Assembly (NCBI GenBank): GCA_001899685.1
Contig: MKWG01000037.1
Coordinates: 245,777 to 309,776, forward strand
DNA length: 64,000 nucleotides
Origin: Sphingobacteriales bacterium 44-15
GTDB taxonomy: Bacteria > Bacteroidota > Bacteroidia > Chitinophagales > Chitinophagaceae
Direction of reading: 5' to 3'
Below the pieces are notes generated by a model, which did not search any database, had not been told where the DNA came from, and saw only the letters and a list, made by a program, of their open reading frames with translations. Position 1 is the first letter of the stretch, and the number at the start of each line of letters is the position of its first letter. A program made the translations under genes and the position numbers. Below, piece after piece: positions 7,847 through 17,519 of this stretch.

Positions 7847-9688
7847 TTATTTCCCCTGTTGCCTGGTCTTTGTTTTATCCTGGAGCTTTTTCTGGGTTTC
7901 CTGCATTTGCTCCAGCCGCTCCTGCCATTTACTCTTGGTTTTAGGCTTTTTCTTGTTCAGCTCCAACTGGGCAACGATCTTATCATGATCAATAATAAAA
8001 TGCTGGATCACGTACTGCAGAGTAAGTGTAATAACGTTGGAAACAGTATAATACCATGTTAAGGCGGAAGGCAGCCCGTTAAAGATACCCAGAAGCATTA
8101 CGGGAAATATATAAGGCATATATTTCATCATCGGGTTGTCCTGCGTAGGCGTTTGCGACATGCCATATATTGAAATCAACAAGCTGGTGGCTGTAGCCAG
8201 CAGGGTAAACAGGCTTATATGATTACCGTAAAACGGGATATTAAATCCGAAAGTCAATATGGAATCGTAGGAAGAAAGATCATTTGCCCACAAAAAATCC
8301 TGCCCTCTTAACGCAATGGTTGAGTTAAAAAAGCTGTACAACGAAAAGAATATCGGTATCTGCAGCAATGCCGGCATACACCCCCCCAGCGGATTCACTC
8401 CAGCGCTTCTGAAAACCTTCATCTGCTCCATTGCATAGCCCTGCTGATCATCCTTGAATTTAGCTTTCAGCAAGTCAAGCTCCGGGCGCAACGCCTTCAT
8501 TTTTGCACCGCTCAGGTAACTCTTGTACAACAACGGAGAGGTGAGCACACGGATAAAGATAGTAAGGAGAGCGATCACAAGCCCATAGCTCCCGACAAAA
8601 CCCTTGAAAAAATCAAATACAGGCATCACCAGCCACCTGTTAATATACTTAACAAAAGTGTAAATACCCTGCCCCAGGTTAATGACGTTCTGAAGCCCCA
8701 TATCATAGCTCTTCAATATTGTATAATCATTGGGCCCATAGTAAATCTGCAAAGGAACATTTGCCACATTACCGGCAGGCAGTATCATTTTAAGACTGGC
8801 AGTTGCTGCAGTAATAATACCAGTGGAATCATGGCTTTCAGAACAATTAATGGAACCGCTATTAAAATTATTTTTTGAAATGAGCGTGGTATTGAAAAAT
8901 TTCTGCTTAACGCTCAACCATTTTAAAGGGTTCTCAAACTGCTTTTCATGAGTACGCCCCAATGTAAAATAGTCATAGTCGTTATTGATCCAAAAACCTA
9001 CCTGCGTTTCCCTTTTTTCAGTAACAATATCCTTTTCATGCTGCTTTACCTCGTTCTGCCAGAGGAAATTAATGCTGTTTTGAGTAAGCAGGCTACCGGC
9101 TCCTTCTATCTCCAAGTTCCAGTCAATCATATAATTGCCCGGGTGAAGTGTAAACCGGTGTATGATTTTCCTGCCTGAAGAATCGCTAAGCTGGTAAGCA
9201 AGGGTTTGACCGCCATCGGCATTTTTCAATGCTTCACCTCCTTCAAAATACAGATCACTGATCTGAACAGTACGGTTTGCATCGGTATTCACGGGATAAG
9301 TGATCTTATCAAAACCTTCTTCTACCAGCTTTACATCCTGGCTGTCAATAGATTTATATTTTTTTAGCTGAACAAGCTTTGGCTGGGCGCCCTTGTTGCT
9401 GAAAGTGATCTTTAAAACATCTGTTTCAAGCGTAGTCTCTTTTTCTACACTGTTCACTGCTGCCTGGAACTGACCAGCAGCAGCGATCCTGCTTTGTTGT
9501 TCGTGGTGCATGGAATCAAGACGGGCTGCAGCAGTATCAATTTTAGGCTGAAGGGCTGCAATAGAATCGCGTATATGCTTTTGCTGCTTTTCCGCTTCAA
9601 GCTGCCCCGTACGGGTAAAATAAAAAAAGCCAAGGAACATCAATGCCAGCAGTACAAAGCCAATAATCGCGTTTTTATCAAATTGCAT
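7847..9688 (-). CDS. yidC: Membrane protein insertase YidC
   Basis: YidC inserts and folds inner-membrane proteins, alone or with SecYEG. At 613 residues it is the Gram-negative long form. It has an N-terminal membrane anchor (AIIGFVLLALMFLGFFYF, about residues 8-25), a large periplasmic domain to about residue 345, then the conserved core with FIRVLTSPLLYKSYLSG, the cytoplasmic coiled hairpin with FRSAGVNPLGGCMPALLQIP, and further membrane spans. The tail is lysine-rich (KKKPKTKSKWQERLEQM ... KTRQQGK), as expected for ribosome contact. A TACCTTTG -7 box lies 22 nt upstream. The pyrG-yidC order is common in Bacteroidota. Confidence 0.98.
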   Translation of the reverse strand: MQFDKNAIIGFVLLALMFLGFFYFTRTGQLEAEKQQKHIRDSIAALQPKIDTAAARLDSMHHEQQSRIAAAGQFQAAVNSVEKETTLETDVLKITFSNKGAQPKLVQLKKYKSIDSQDVKLVEEGFDKITYPVNTDANRTVQISDLYFEGGEALKNADGGQTLAYQLSDSSGRKIIHRFTLHPGNYMIDWNLEIEGAGSLLTQNSINFLWQNEVKQHEKDIVTEKRETQVGFWINNDYDYFTLGRTHEKQFENPLKWLSVKQKFFNTTLISKNNFNSGSINCSESHDSTGIITAATASLKMILPAGNVANVPLQIYYGPNDYTILKSYDMGLQNVINLGQGIYTFVKYINRWLVMPVFDFFKGFVGSYGLVIALLTIFIRVLTSPLLYKSYLSGAKMKALRPELDLLKAKFKDDQQGYAMEQMKVFRSAGVNPLGGCMPALLQIPIFFSLYSFFNSTIALRGQDFLWANDLSSYDSILTFGFNIPFYGNHISLFTLLATATSLLISIYGMSQTPTQDNPMMKYMPYIFPVMLLGIFNGLPSALTWYYTVSNVITLTLQYVIQHFIIDHDKIVAQLELNKKKPKTKSKWQERLEQMQETQKKLQDKTKTRQQGK

Positions 9689-9710
9689 ATCACCTTAAAA
9701 TTTGAGTGGG

Positions 9711-9718
9711 CAAAGGTA
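9711..9718 (-). promoter_or_regulatory. Predicted -7 promoter element of yidC
   Basis: Reads TACCTTTG on the minus strand, a match to the Bacteroidota -7 consensus TAnnTTTG. A convincing -33 TTG at the expected spacing was not found. Confidence 0.5.
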
Positions 9719-9783
9719 ACACCTTTGGATAAACTTTAAGGCTATACCTGAAATTGTTTCGGTTAGAGAAACGGCAACCGTTC

Positions 9784-11834
<2,051 letters not shown>

Positions 11835-11862
11835 AAAGACCCGCCATATACAGCGGGTCTTT
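11835..11862 (-). terminator. Rho-independent terminator after nusG
   Basis: A perfect 10-bp stem (AAAGACCCGC / GCGGGTCTTT) with an 8-nt loop and a following T/A-rich run (TTTTTATAT on the minus strand). It lies 28 nt past the nusG stop and closes the secE-nusG unit. Confidence 0.88.
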
Positions 11863-11890
11863 ACTTAAAATTTTCTTTAAAGTTATTTCA

Positions 11891-12457
11891 TTATACAAGC
11901 TTCTCTACCTGCATATAATTAAGCTCAACAGGAGTAGCCCTGCCAAATATCTTTACATTTACTTTCAGCTTTTTCTTTTCATCATTTACTTCTTCAATCA
12001 CGCCATTGAAATCGTTGAAAGGTCCGTCAATGATCTTAATAGTTTCGCCTACAATAAAGGGCTCGCTCATCGTTACTCCGGCATCGCTCATTTCATCCAC
12101 CTTACCCAGCATTTTATTTACCTCAGCTTTACGCAGGGCAATCGGGTTTTCTTTTCCCAGGAAATGAATGACGCTATTGGTATTTTTGATCGTAGTGATA
12201 ATTTCATCATTCAGCTTACCGGGCTCAACTTCTATCATTACATATCCCGGATAAAAATTCCTCTCCCGCATCACTTTCTTGCCGTTCTGAACTTTATATA
12301 CTTTTTCAACAGGAAGGAAAATCTGCTTTACAACTTTTCCCCAATCAGCACGCGACACTTCTTTGTCAAGGTATTCCTTAACTTTTTTCTCTTTACCGCT
12401 CACCACACGCAACACATACCATTTGGTTTCGTTGGCATTTATTACTTCTTCTTCCAT
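11891..12457 (-). CDS. nusG: Transcription termination/antitermination factor NusG
   Basis: NusG binds RNA polymerase and couples it to Rho or the ribosome. At 188 residues it is normal length. The N-terminal NGN domain has WYVLRVVSGKEKKVKEYL and FYPGYVMIEVE. The C-terminal KOW domain has GETIKIIDGPFNDFNGVIEEV. The start codon overlaps the secE stop by one base (TAATG), indicating translational coupling. The gene ends in a strong terminator instead of continuing into rplK, which is unusual. Confidence 0.98.
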   Translation of the reverse strand: MEEEVINANETKWYVLRVVSGKEKKVKEYLDKEVSRADWGKVVKQIFLPVEKVYKVQNGKKVMRERNFYPGYVMIEVEPGKLNDEIITTIKNTNSVIHFLGKENPIALRKAEVNKMLGKVDEMSDAGVTMSEPFIVGETIKIIDGPFNDFNGVIEEVNDEKKKLKVNVKIFGRATPVELNYMQVEKLV

Positions 12458-12654
12458 TATGATTTAAATAAGGAGTAAATAAATTTTAATACTGAATTGC
12501 TTGCAAGGTCCATTACCCATACCATGGCAGTAATAAGCACAGTAGCCACCAATACAATTGTGGTAGACTGCTGTAATTCACGCCAGTTAGGCCAGGTCAC
12601 TTTTTCAAGCAACTCCCGGTAGGAATCTCTCAGATATCCGGTTATCTTGTTCAT
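12457..12654 (-). CDS. secE: Preprotein translocase subunit SecE
   Basis: A 65-residue single-span subunit of the SecYEG channel. It shows the amphipathic helix with the family motif YRELLEKVTWPNWREL, then one transmembrane segment (TTIVLVATVLITAMVWVMDL). The short one-span form is typical of Bacteroidota. It overlaps nusG by 1 nt and lies 17 nt downstream of tRNA-Trp in the same direction, so tuf, tRNA-Trp, secE and nusG may share transcripts. Confidence 0.97.
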   Translation of the reverse strand: MNKITGYLRDSYRELLEKVTWPNWRELQQSTTIVLVATVLITAMVWVMDLASNSVLKFIYSLFKS

Positions 12655-12670
12655 GACTCAATTTTTCTTG

Positions 12671-12741
12671 CACGGGCACAAGGATTCGAACCCTGATCGA
12701 AGGTTTTGGAGACCTCTATTCTACCATTGAACTATGCCCGT
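12671..12741 (-). tRNA. tRNA-Trp (CCA)
   Basis: 71 nt. The 7-bp acceptor stem ACGGGCA/TGCCCGT is perfect, with G at the discriminator. The anticodon stem GAGGT/ACCTT holds loop CTCCAAA with anticodon CCA. The T loop is TTCGAAT. The 3' CCA is not encoded. It lies between tuf and secE, the common Bacteroidota position. Confidence 0.97.
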
Positions 12742-12757
12742 ATAAAAGCCCTTCAAA

Positions 12758-12774
12758 CCTCCCCGAAGGGGAGG
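12758..12774 (-). terminator. Stable GC hairpin between tuf and tRNA-Trp
   Basis: CCTCCCC-TTC-GGGGAGG on the minus strand, a perfect 7-bp stem. A weak T run (GCTTTTATA) begins 10 nt later. It could be a partial terminator, a processing site, or just one of the GC-rich words found between genes here. Confidence 0.45.
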
Positions 12775-12951
12775 CTTAAAAAAGCCATAAGATTAAAAGA
12801 TCTTTTCCCGGAACCCTTACTCATGCTCTTCAGGAGATGGATAAGACACCGCTTTTAAAAACAAAGTACCTAAGCTTTCTGCCTAAGTACTTTGCAAAGA
12901 TATAAAACAGCTCCCGCAAAGCCCCCTTTCCGGGGAGATTTAGGAGTGTTT

Positions 12952-14139
12952 TTATTTTATTATTTCAGTAACCTGACCCGCACCTACTGTACGGCCACCT
13001 TCGCGGATCGCAAATTTCAGACCTTTTTCCATCGCAATAGGCTGGATCAGCTTTACGGAAAGTGATGTATTATCACCAGGCATAACCATCTCAGTTCCTT
13101 CAGGTAAAGTAACTTCACCTGTTACGTCTGTTGTACGGAAATAGAACTGGGGACGGTACTTATTGAAGAACGGAGTATGACGTCCGCCTTCATCCTTGCT
13201 CAGTACGTATACTTCTCCTTTAAATTCTGTATGAGGAGTGATAGAACCAGGTTTGGTGATTACCATACCACGGCGGATCTGTGTTTTTTCAATACCGCGC
13301 AGCAGTAAACCTGCGTTATCACCAGCTTCACCTTCATCCAGCAGTTTGCGGAACATTTCCACACCTGTTACGGTAGAAGGAAGTGGTTTTTCCATTAAAC
13401 CTACGATTTCTACAGCTTCACCCACTTTAATACGGCCTCTTTCGATACGTCCGGTAGCCACTGTACCACGACCGGTGATAGAGAATACGTCTTCCACGCT
13501 CATCAGGAAGGGCAGATCAACCGGGCGGGGAGGCAGGGGAATATAATCATCCACAGCAGCCATCAGCTCGTCAATTTTACCAACCCATTTTTCATCGCCA
13601 GCCAATGCACCGGTAGCAGAACCTTTGATGATAGGCGTGTTATCTCCGTCAAAACCGTTTTTAGACAGCAATTCACGGATTTCCATTTCTACCAGTTCCA
13701 GCAGTTCAGGATCGTCTACGAGATCCACTTTATTCATAAATACCACCATACGGGGAACACCTACCTGGCGTGCCAGAAGGATATGTTCTCTTGTTTGCGG
13801 CATTGGACCATCGGTAGCCGCTACCACCAGGATGGCTCCATCCATCTGGGCAGCCCCGGTGATCATATTTTTTACATAGTCAGCGTGACCAGGGCAGTCT
13901 ACGTGAGCGTAGTGCCTGTTCGCTGTCTGGTATTCTACGTGAGCAGTATTGATGGTGATCCCTCTTTCCTTTTCTTCAGGAGCACCGTCAATTTCATCAT
14001 ACTTTTTTGCTGTCGCCAATCCTTTTTTAGAAAGGATTTCAGTTATTGCAGCAGTAAGAGTAGTCTTACCATGGTCAACGTGACCAATTGTACCAACGTT
14101 AACGTGGGGTTTATCCCTCTTGAAGGTCTCTTTTGACAT
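12952..14139 (-). CDS. tuf: Elongation factor Tu
   Basis: This GTPase delivers aminoacyl-tRNA to the ribosome. It is full length (395 residues). G motifs: GHVDHGKTT near residue 19, the switch I segment [11 protein letters not shown]-like, [16 protein letters not shown] and the GSATGAL segment. Domains II and III follow ([37 protein letters not shown]). It lies downstream of a cluster of tRNAs on the same strand, and only one tuf is present here. Confidence 0.99.
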   Translation of the reverse strand: MSKETFKRDKPHVNVGTIGHVDHGKTTLTAAITEILSKKGLATAKKYDEIDGAPEEKERGITINTAHVEYQTANRHYAHVDCPGHADYVKNMITGAAQMDGAILVVAATDGPMPQTREHILLARQVGVPRMVVFMNKVDLVDDPELLELVEMEIRELLSKNGFDGDNTPIIKGSATGALAGDEKWVGKIDELMAAVDDYIPLPPRPVDLPFLMSVEDVFSITGRGTVATGRIERGRIKVGEAVEIVGLMEKPLPSTVTGVEMFRKLLDEGEAGDNAGLLLRGIEKTQIRRGMVITKPGSITPHTEFKGEVYVLSKDEGGRHTPFFNKYRPQFYFRTTDVTGEVTLPEGTEMVMPGDNTSLSVKLIQPIAMEKGLKFAIREGGRTVGAGQVTEIIK

Positions 14140-14236
14140 CGTTTATCTGTTTTAAATTGAGGATTAAATTATTATTGCACCCCGCACGTATTGTTTAATT
14201 ACAGGTTGCAGACTGCTTTTAATTACTTTTTCTTTG

Positions 14237-14308
<72 letters not shown>

Positions 14309-14359
14309 ATGTATAGCTTATGTGAGAGCAGGTTTTCTTTTCTCACTTTATCATTTAAA

Positions 14360-14414
14360 GAACTTACGACCTTCCCGCTCAAAGCGGGATGCTCTACCAC
14401 TGAGCTACAACGGC
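14360..14414 (-). pseudogene. Truncated tRNA-Thr copy 1
   Basis: Identical to the functional tRNA-Thr over the acceptor 5' strand and D arm. The anticodon arm is replaced by TCCCG-CTTTGAG-CGGGA, whose nominal anticodon would be TTG. After GTAAGTTC the T-arm 3' strand and acceptor 3' strand are missing. A functional tRNA is not expected. Confidence 0.8.
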
Positions 14415-14467
14415 ATGTATAGCTTATGTGAGAGCAGGTTTTCTTTTCTCACTTTATCTACTTAAAG

Positions 14468-14521
14468 AACTCACGACCTTCCCGCACTAAGCGGGATGCT
14501 CTGCCACTGAGCTACAACGGC
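14468..14521 (-). pseudogene. Truncated tRNA-Thr copy 2
   Basis: Same architecture as copy 1, with anticodon arm TCCCG-CTTAGTG-CGGGA (nominal anticodon TAG) and one D-loop change. It is truncated after GTGAGTTC and lacks the acceptor 3' strand. Confidence 0.8.
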
Positions 14522-14637
14522 ATGTATAGCCAATGTGAGAGCAGGTTGCTTCTTTTCTCACTTTATTTACTTAAAGAGCCCAAGCCCCGGGAACCTTTCC
14601 ATTTACCTGCTTCAGCCAACGAACCTGAATTTGAATG

Positions 14638-14710
14638 AGCGGGAGACGAGGCTCGAACTCGCCACCTATAGCTTGGAAGGCTATCGCTCTACCAAATGAG
14701 CTACTCCCGC
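14638..14710 (-). tRNA. tRNA-Gly (TCC)
   Basis: 73 nt. GCGGGAG acceptor pairs with CTCCCGC. The anticodon stem ATAGC/GCTAT encloses CTTCCAA, anticodon TCC. The T arm GGCGAG-TTCGAGC-CTCG is intact. No encoded CCA. Confidence 0.96.
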
Positions 14711-14752
14711 TTATGATTTGAAATTTCAAATTTCAAATTTGAGATTAATCCG

Positions 14753-14835
14753 TGGGCAAGGATGGATTCGAACCACCGAACTCCGAAGAGGACAGATTTA
14801 CAGTCTGTTGCCGTTGGCCACTTGGCTACTTGCCC
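14753..14835 (-). tRNA. tRNA-Tyr (GTA)
   Basis: 83 nt class II tRNA with a long variable arm (CCTCTTCGGAG). GGGCAAG acceptor pairs with CTTGCCC. The anticodon stem ACAGA/TCTGT encloses CTGTAAA, anticodon GTA. Confidence 0.96.
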
Positions 14836-14880
14836 AAAAATTCAGCGTTCGTCATTCTTGAAACCGAAATGAAGCCCCGG

Positions 14881-14954
14881 AGCCAGTGGAGGGATTCGAA
14901 CCCCCGACCAGCTGATTACAAATCAGCTGCTCTGGCCAACTGAGCTACACTGGC
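14881..14954 (-). tRNA. tRNA-Thr (TGT)
   Basis: 74 nt. GCCAGTG acceptor pairs with CACTGGC. The anticodon stem GCTGA/TCAGC encloses TTTGTAA, anticodon TGT. The T arm CGGGGG-TTCGAAT-CCCTC is intact. It is the first tRNA of the run leading to tuf. Confidence 0.96.
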
Positions 14955-15133
14955 ATTTTTGTTGAAACTCAATACTATAAAGAACTTTTACCCCAAAAGA
15001 CTTAACGCCTTATTTTTTGGGAAGGCAAAGGTAATGGAAATCTTTAAATGCAAAAATTTATGAAGATAATTTTTTAGCGGGCTTTGCCGGGAAAACAAAC
15101 ATTCAAAACAACTTTCATTTATTCCAATAAAAA

Positions 15134-15150
15134 AGACCCCTGAGGGGTCT
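15134..15150 (-). terminator. Terminator after hpf
   Basis: Stem AGACCCC/GGGGTCT with loop TGA, followed on the minus strand by a T run (TTTTTTATTG). It lies 8 nt past the hpf stop. Confidence 0.85.
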
Positions 15151-15157
15151 CTTTTAA

Positions 15158-15463
15158 TTATGCGGCCTGCATTTGTTTTTCTTTTTTTCGTTTCATCTGC
15201 TCTATAATAGAATCGAGCGCACTGTCGAATGACTCTTCAAATGATTTTGAGCATTCTTTGGAGAAAAAGGCATATCGGGGGATTTTTACTTTTATTTCAA
15301 CCACTTTATCCTTTATCTGATGTACCACATTGTCGAGCTTAAGATATACATCAATCGAGGTGATCCTGTCGTGAAAACTGTTCAATTTTTGAATCTTCTT
15401 ATTTACATGTTCTAACAAAGTTGATGCGGCATCAAAATGCACAGTTTGAATGTTTACATTCAT
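15158..15463 (-). CDS. hpf: Short ribosome hibernation-promoting factor (HPF/RaiA family)
   Basis: This 101-residue protein binds the 30S subunit across the mRNA/tRNA channel during stationary phase and helps dimerise or inactivate ribosomes. It matches the single-domain short form: MNVNIQTVHFDAASTLLEHVNKKI, then a beta-strand region (SIDVYLKLDNV ... VVEIKVKIP) and a basic C-terminus (QMKRKKEKQM). There is no C-terminal dimerisation domain of the long form. It is followed by a strong terminator and preceded by xerC/D on the same strand. Confidence 0.93.
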   Translation of the reverse strand: MNVNIQTVHFDAASTLLEHVNKKIQKLNSFHDRITSIDVYLKLDNVVHQIKDKVVEIKVKIPRYAFFSKECSKSFEESFDSALDSIIEQMKRKKEKQMQAA

Positions 15464-15626
15464 AATTAGTCCAGTTTAAAATCTGTGAACAATAATGATA
15501 AAAAATAATTAAAAGAACTCGCATTGACAGCAAAGCTGCAACTACCTCAAGTTACCGCTTTATATATAAGATTTCAAATAATTTTTTATTGTTTTAACAG
15601 CCTGTTTTCTTCTGGCAGAGAGGGAT

Positions 15627-16526
15627 TTACGCCTTGGGATGGGCTTTGCGGTGAACTTCTTTTAACCGCTCAATAGTATTATGGGTATATACCTGTGTTG
15701 CAGCCAGGCTTGCGTGGCCGAGCAGCTCTTTTACGGCATTAATATCGGCTCCTTCATTGGTAAGATGGGTAGCAAAAGTATGCCGGAGGATATGGGGGCT
15801 TTTTTTCTGAATGGTAGTGACCAAAGCAAGGTATTTTTTTACAATTAAATAGACATATTTAGGATACAGCTTTTTACCGCCGGCGCCGGTCAAAAGAAAT
15901 GTCCTGTCTGCATTTTTCACATCCTGCTTTGCCGCTGTATATTCCGTTATCCGGCCCATCATGTAACTGCTTAGCGGTATCAGCCGTTCCTTGTTGCCCT
16001 TGCCCAGCACTTTCAGCATTTGACCGGGTTGATCTATGCCGGCTTCCCTGATATTGATCAGCTCATCCCGCCGGATGCCTGTTGTATACAAAAGCTCCAG
16101 GATAAGGCGGTGCGTCTTTCCTTCAAAATCTTCCCCGAAATCAATCCCGTTCAGCAGCATATCGGTATCTTTTTGCTCTATAAAAACAGGTAGCCGCCTG
16201 CTTACCCGGGGAGAAATGATAGTAGTCATAGGAGTGGCTTTCAGGCTACCCGTGCGCATCTGGTATTTAAAAAAAGCCTTAAGTGTGGAAATCTTCCTGT
16301 TTACAGTGCGGGCGGAGGATTTATCCTGCATCATTTCTGCAAGCCAGGAACGGATATGCTGGGGTGATATTTCTTCCAGCCGGGGACTGTCGTATTGCAT
16401 TTGGAGATACTCAAAAAACTGGTCAAGGTCTTTTTTATAAGCTATCGCAGTATTCCCGGAATACCTTTTTTCAAAAGTGATATAGTCCAAAAAAGGCTGC
16501 TGGTATATGCTGTATGAATTTTGCAT
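15627..16526 (-). CDS. XerC/XerD-type tyrosine recombinase
   Basis: A site-specific recombinase of the chromosome-dimer resolution type. Start ATG at 16526 was chosen; an in-frame GTG lies two codons earlier. The N-terminal SAM-like core-binding domain (about 1-95) is followed by the catalytic domain with R-K-H-R-H-Y elements: LLYTTGIRRDELINI, KVLGKGNKERLIP, SPHILRHTFATHLTNEG, LLGHASLAATQVYTH. Length (299) is typical. Its position next to rpsU and hpf suggests the housekeeping Xer recombinase, not a phage integrase. XerC versus XerD cannot be separated here. Confidence 0.93.
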   Translation of the reverse strand: MQNSYSIYQQPFLDYITFEKRYSGNTAIAYKKDLDQFFEYLQMQYDSPRLEEISPQHIRSWLAEMMQDKSSARTVNRKISTLKAFFKYQMRTGSLKATPMTTIISPRVSRRLPVFIEQKDTDMLLNGIDFGEDFEGKTHRLILELLYTTGIRRDELINIREAGIDQPGQMLKVLGKGNKERLIPLSSYMMGRITEYTAAKQDVKNADRTFLLTGAGGKKLYPKYVYLIVKKYLALVTTIQKKSPHILRHTFATHLTNEGADINAVKELLGHASLAATQVYTHNTIERLKEVHRKAHPKA

Positions 16527-16539
16527 TAACACAAAAAAA

Positions 16540-16573
16540 GGTAGCCATAAAGTTATGATACTCTACGGCTACC
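16540..16573 (-). terminator. Terminator between rpsU and the xer gene
   Basis: Stem GGTAGCC/GGCTACC with a 20-nt loop, then TTTTTTT on the minus strand. It lies 26 nt after the rpsU stop and just upstream of the recombinase start. Confidence 0.8.
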
Positions 16574-16598
16574 CTGTCAAATATTTTAATTAAGACTG

Positions 16599-16796
16599 TT
16601 AAATCTCAATCTTTCCGCTGGCGATATTCTGCTTGTAGATTGCTTTTAAAACCTCTCCTCTCCGTCTTACAGAGGGCTTGGTAAAAGACTGGCGGCTTCT
16701 TAGCTGTAACAAAATCTTGGCTTTTTCAAACTTCTTTTTGTACTTTTTAAGCGCCTTGTCAATGTTTTCGCAATCTTTGCTGTCAATTATAAGCAT
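16599..16796 (-). CDS. rpsU: 30S ribosomal protein bS21
   Basis: A 65-residue small-subunit protein that sits next to the 16S rRNA 3' end. Sequence features are MLIIDSKDCENIDKALKKYK, the central LLQLRSRQSFTKPSVRRR and a basic C-terminal helix. The start at 16796 is fixed by the family N-terminus and by a nearly perfect Shine-Dalgarno sequence (16806-16814); longer frames to 16997 are not real. In Bacteroidota, bS21 helps hide the anti-Shine-Dalgarno, and a strong SD on rpsU is thought to allow autoregulation by ribosomes lacking bS21. It is divergent from ribE. Confidence 0.97.
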   Translation of the reverse strand: MLIIDSKDCENIDKALKKYKKKFEKAKILLQLRSRQSFTKPSVRRRGEVLKAIYKQNIASGKIEI

Positions 16797-16805
16797 AAAT
16801 GATAT

Positions 16806-16814
16806 ACCTCCTTT
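16806..16814 (-). promoter_or_regulatory. Strong Shine-Dalgarno sequence of rpsU
   Basis: AAAGGAGGT on the minus strand, 9 nt from the ATG. It is complementary to the 16S 3' tail. Most genes in this window show no comparable site. Confidence 0.9.
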
Positions 16815-16831
16815 ACTGTTTTTGAGGAGCG

Positions 16832-16861
16832 CAAAGATAGCCATTATCCCCAAAATATCAA
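16832..16861 (-). promoter_or_regulatory. Predicted rpsU promoter
   Basis: Minus strand: TTG (16859-16861), 19-nt spacer, TATCTTTG (16832-16839). This matches the Bacteroidota -33/-7 consensus with the -7 box about 35 nt before the start codon. Confidence 0.75.
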
Positions 16862-16902
16862 ACCTGATTTCAAAATTCCTGTTTCCTGGAGTAATTTGCG
16901 GT

Positions 16903-17514
16903 ATGTTCACCGGAATTATTGAGACATTAGGACAGATCACTGCTGTTGAAACCTCAGGGACAAACCGAACTTTTACGGTAATATCCTCTATTAGCAATGA
17001 ATTAAAGGTAGACCAGAGCCTTTCTCATAACGGGGTGTGCCTGACAGTAGAAAAAGTTGCCAACGGAGAACATACCGTAACAGCAATACAGGAAACTTTG
17101 CAAAAAACCACACTGGACAATTGGGAAACGGGGAAACGGATCAATCTTGAGCGCTGCCTGACAGCCAATGGCCGCCTGGACGGGCATTTTGTACAGGGTC
17201 ATGTGGATACTGCCGGAGCCTGTATTGACAAGAAAACATTGTCCGGCAGCTGGGAGTTCCGGTTTGAATTCCCCGAAAAATTTGCCCCGCTTGTCATTGA
17301 AAAAGGCTCTATCGCCCTGAATGGTATCAGTCTGACCATCTTTGATGTTACGCTAAATCAATTTTCTGTAGCTATCATTCCTTATACTTATGAGCATACC
17401 ACCATGCAATACTTACACCCGGGAGAAAAGGTGAACCTGGAATTTGATATGGTAGGGAAATATGTGGTGAGGGGAAGGGACGTGGAGGATAAAAACATAT
17501 TGCCGATAGAATAG
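16903..17514 (+). CDS. ribE: Riboflavin synthase, alpha chain
   Basis: This enzyme dismutates two 6,7-dimethyl-8-ribityllumazine molecules to riboflavin. The start at 16903 is set by the invariant N-terminus MFTGIIETLG; the frame runs open upstream to 16678 but that is the antisense of rpsU. The 203 residues hold two tandem lumazine-binding barrels: the first with SHNGVCLTVE, the second with EKGSIALNGISLTI. The linking segment ANGRLDGHFVQGHVDTAG is characteristic. The end VNLEFDMVGKYVVR is also conserved. It is divergent from rpsU with 106 bp between starts. Confidence 0.97.
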   Translation: MFTGIIETLGQITAVETSGTNRTFTVISSISNELKVDQSLSHNGVCLTVEKVANGEHTVTAIQETLQKTTLDNWETGKRINLERCLTANGRLDGHFVQGHVDTAGACIDKKTLSGSWEFRFEFPEKFAPLVIEKGSIALNGISLTIFDVTLNQFSVAIIPYTYEHTTMQYLHPGEKVNLEFDMVGKYVVRGRDVEDKNILPIE

Positions 17515-17519
17515 CCTGA

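Larger units (their letters stand above)
14309..14577. repeat. Tandem ~106-bp repeat array carrying tRNA-Thr remnants
   Basis: Units 14309-14414 (106 bp) and 14415-14521 (107 bp) are nearly identical, with a diverged partial third unit to about 14577. Each starts ATGTATAGC.TATGTGAGAGC, has TTTTCTCACTTTAT, and the two complete units end with the 5' two-thirds of a tRNA-Thr (on the minus strand). Confidence 0.85.

Noticed and set aside
12863-12894. Imperfect AAAGTACCTAAG/CTAAGTACTTT hairpin after tuf
   Set aside because: It could be a weak promoter or attenuator, but the -7 match is incomplete and there is no clear gene to serve.
13238-13546. Open frames antisense to tuf
   Set aside because: They follow from strong codon bias in tuf and carry no signal.
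15627-16526. Reading the tyrosine recombinase as an integrase of a mobile island next to the tRNAs
   Set aside because: Its neighbours (rpsU, hpf, tuf) and length fit the housekeeping Xer gene, and no attachment-site repeats were seen.
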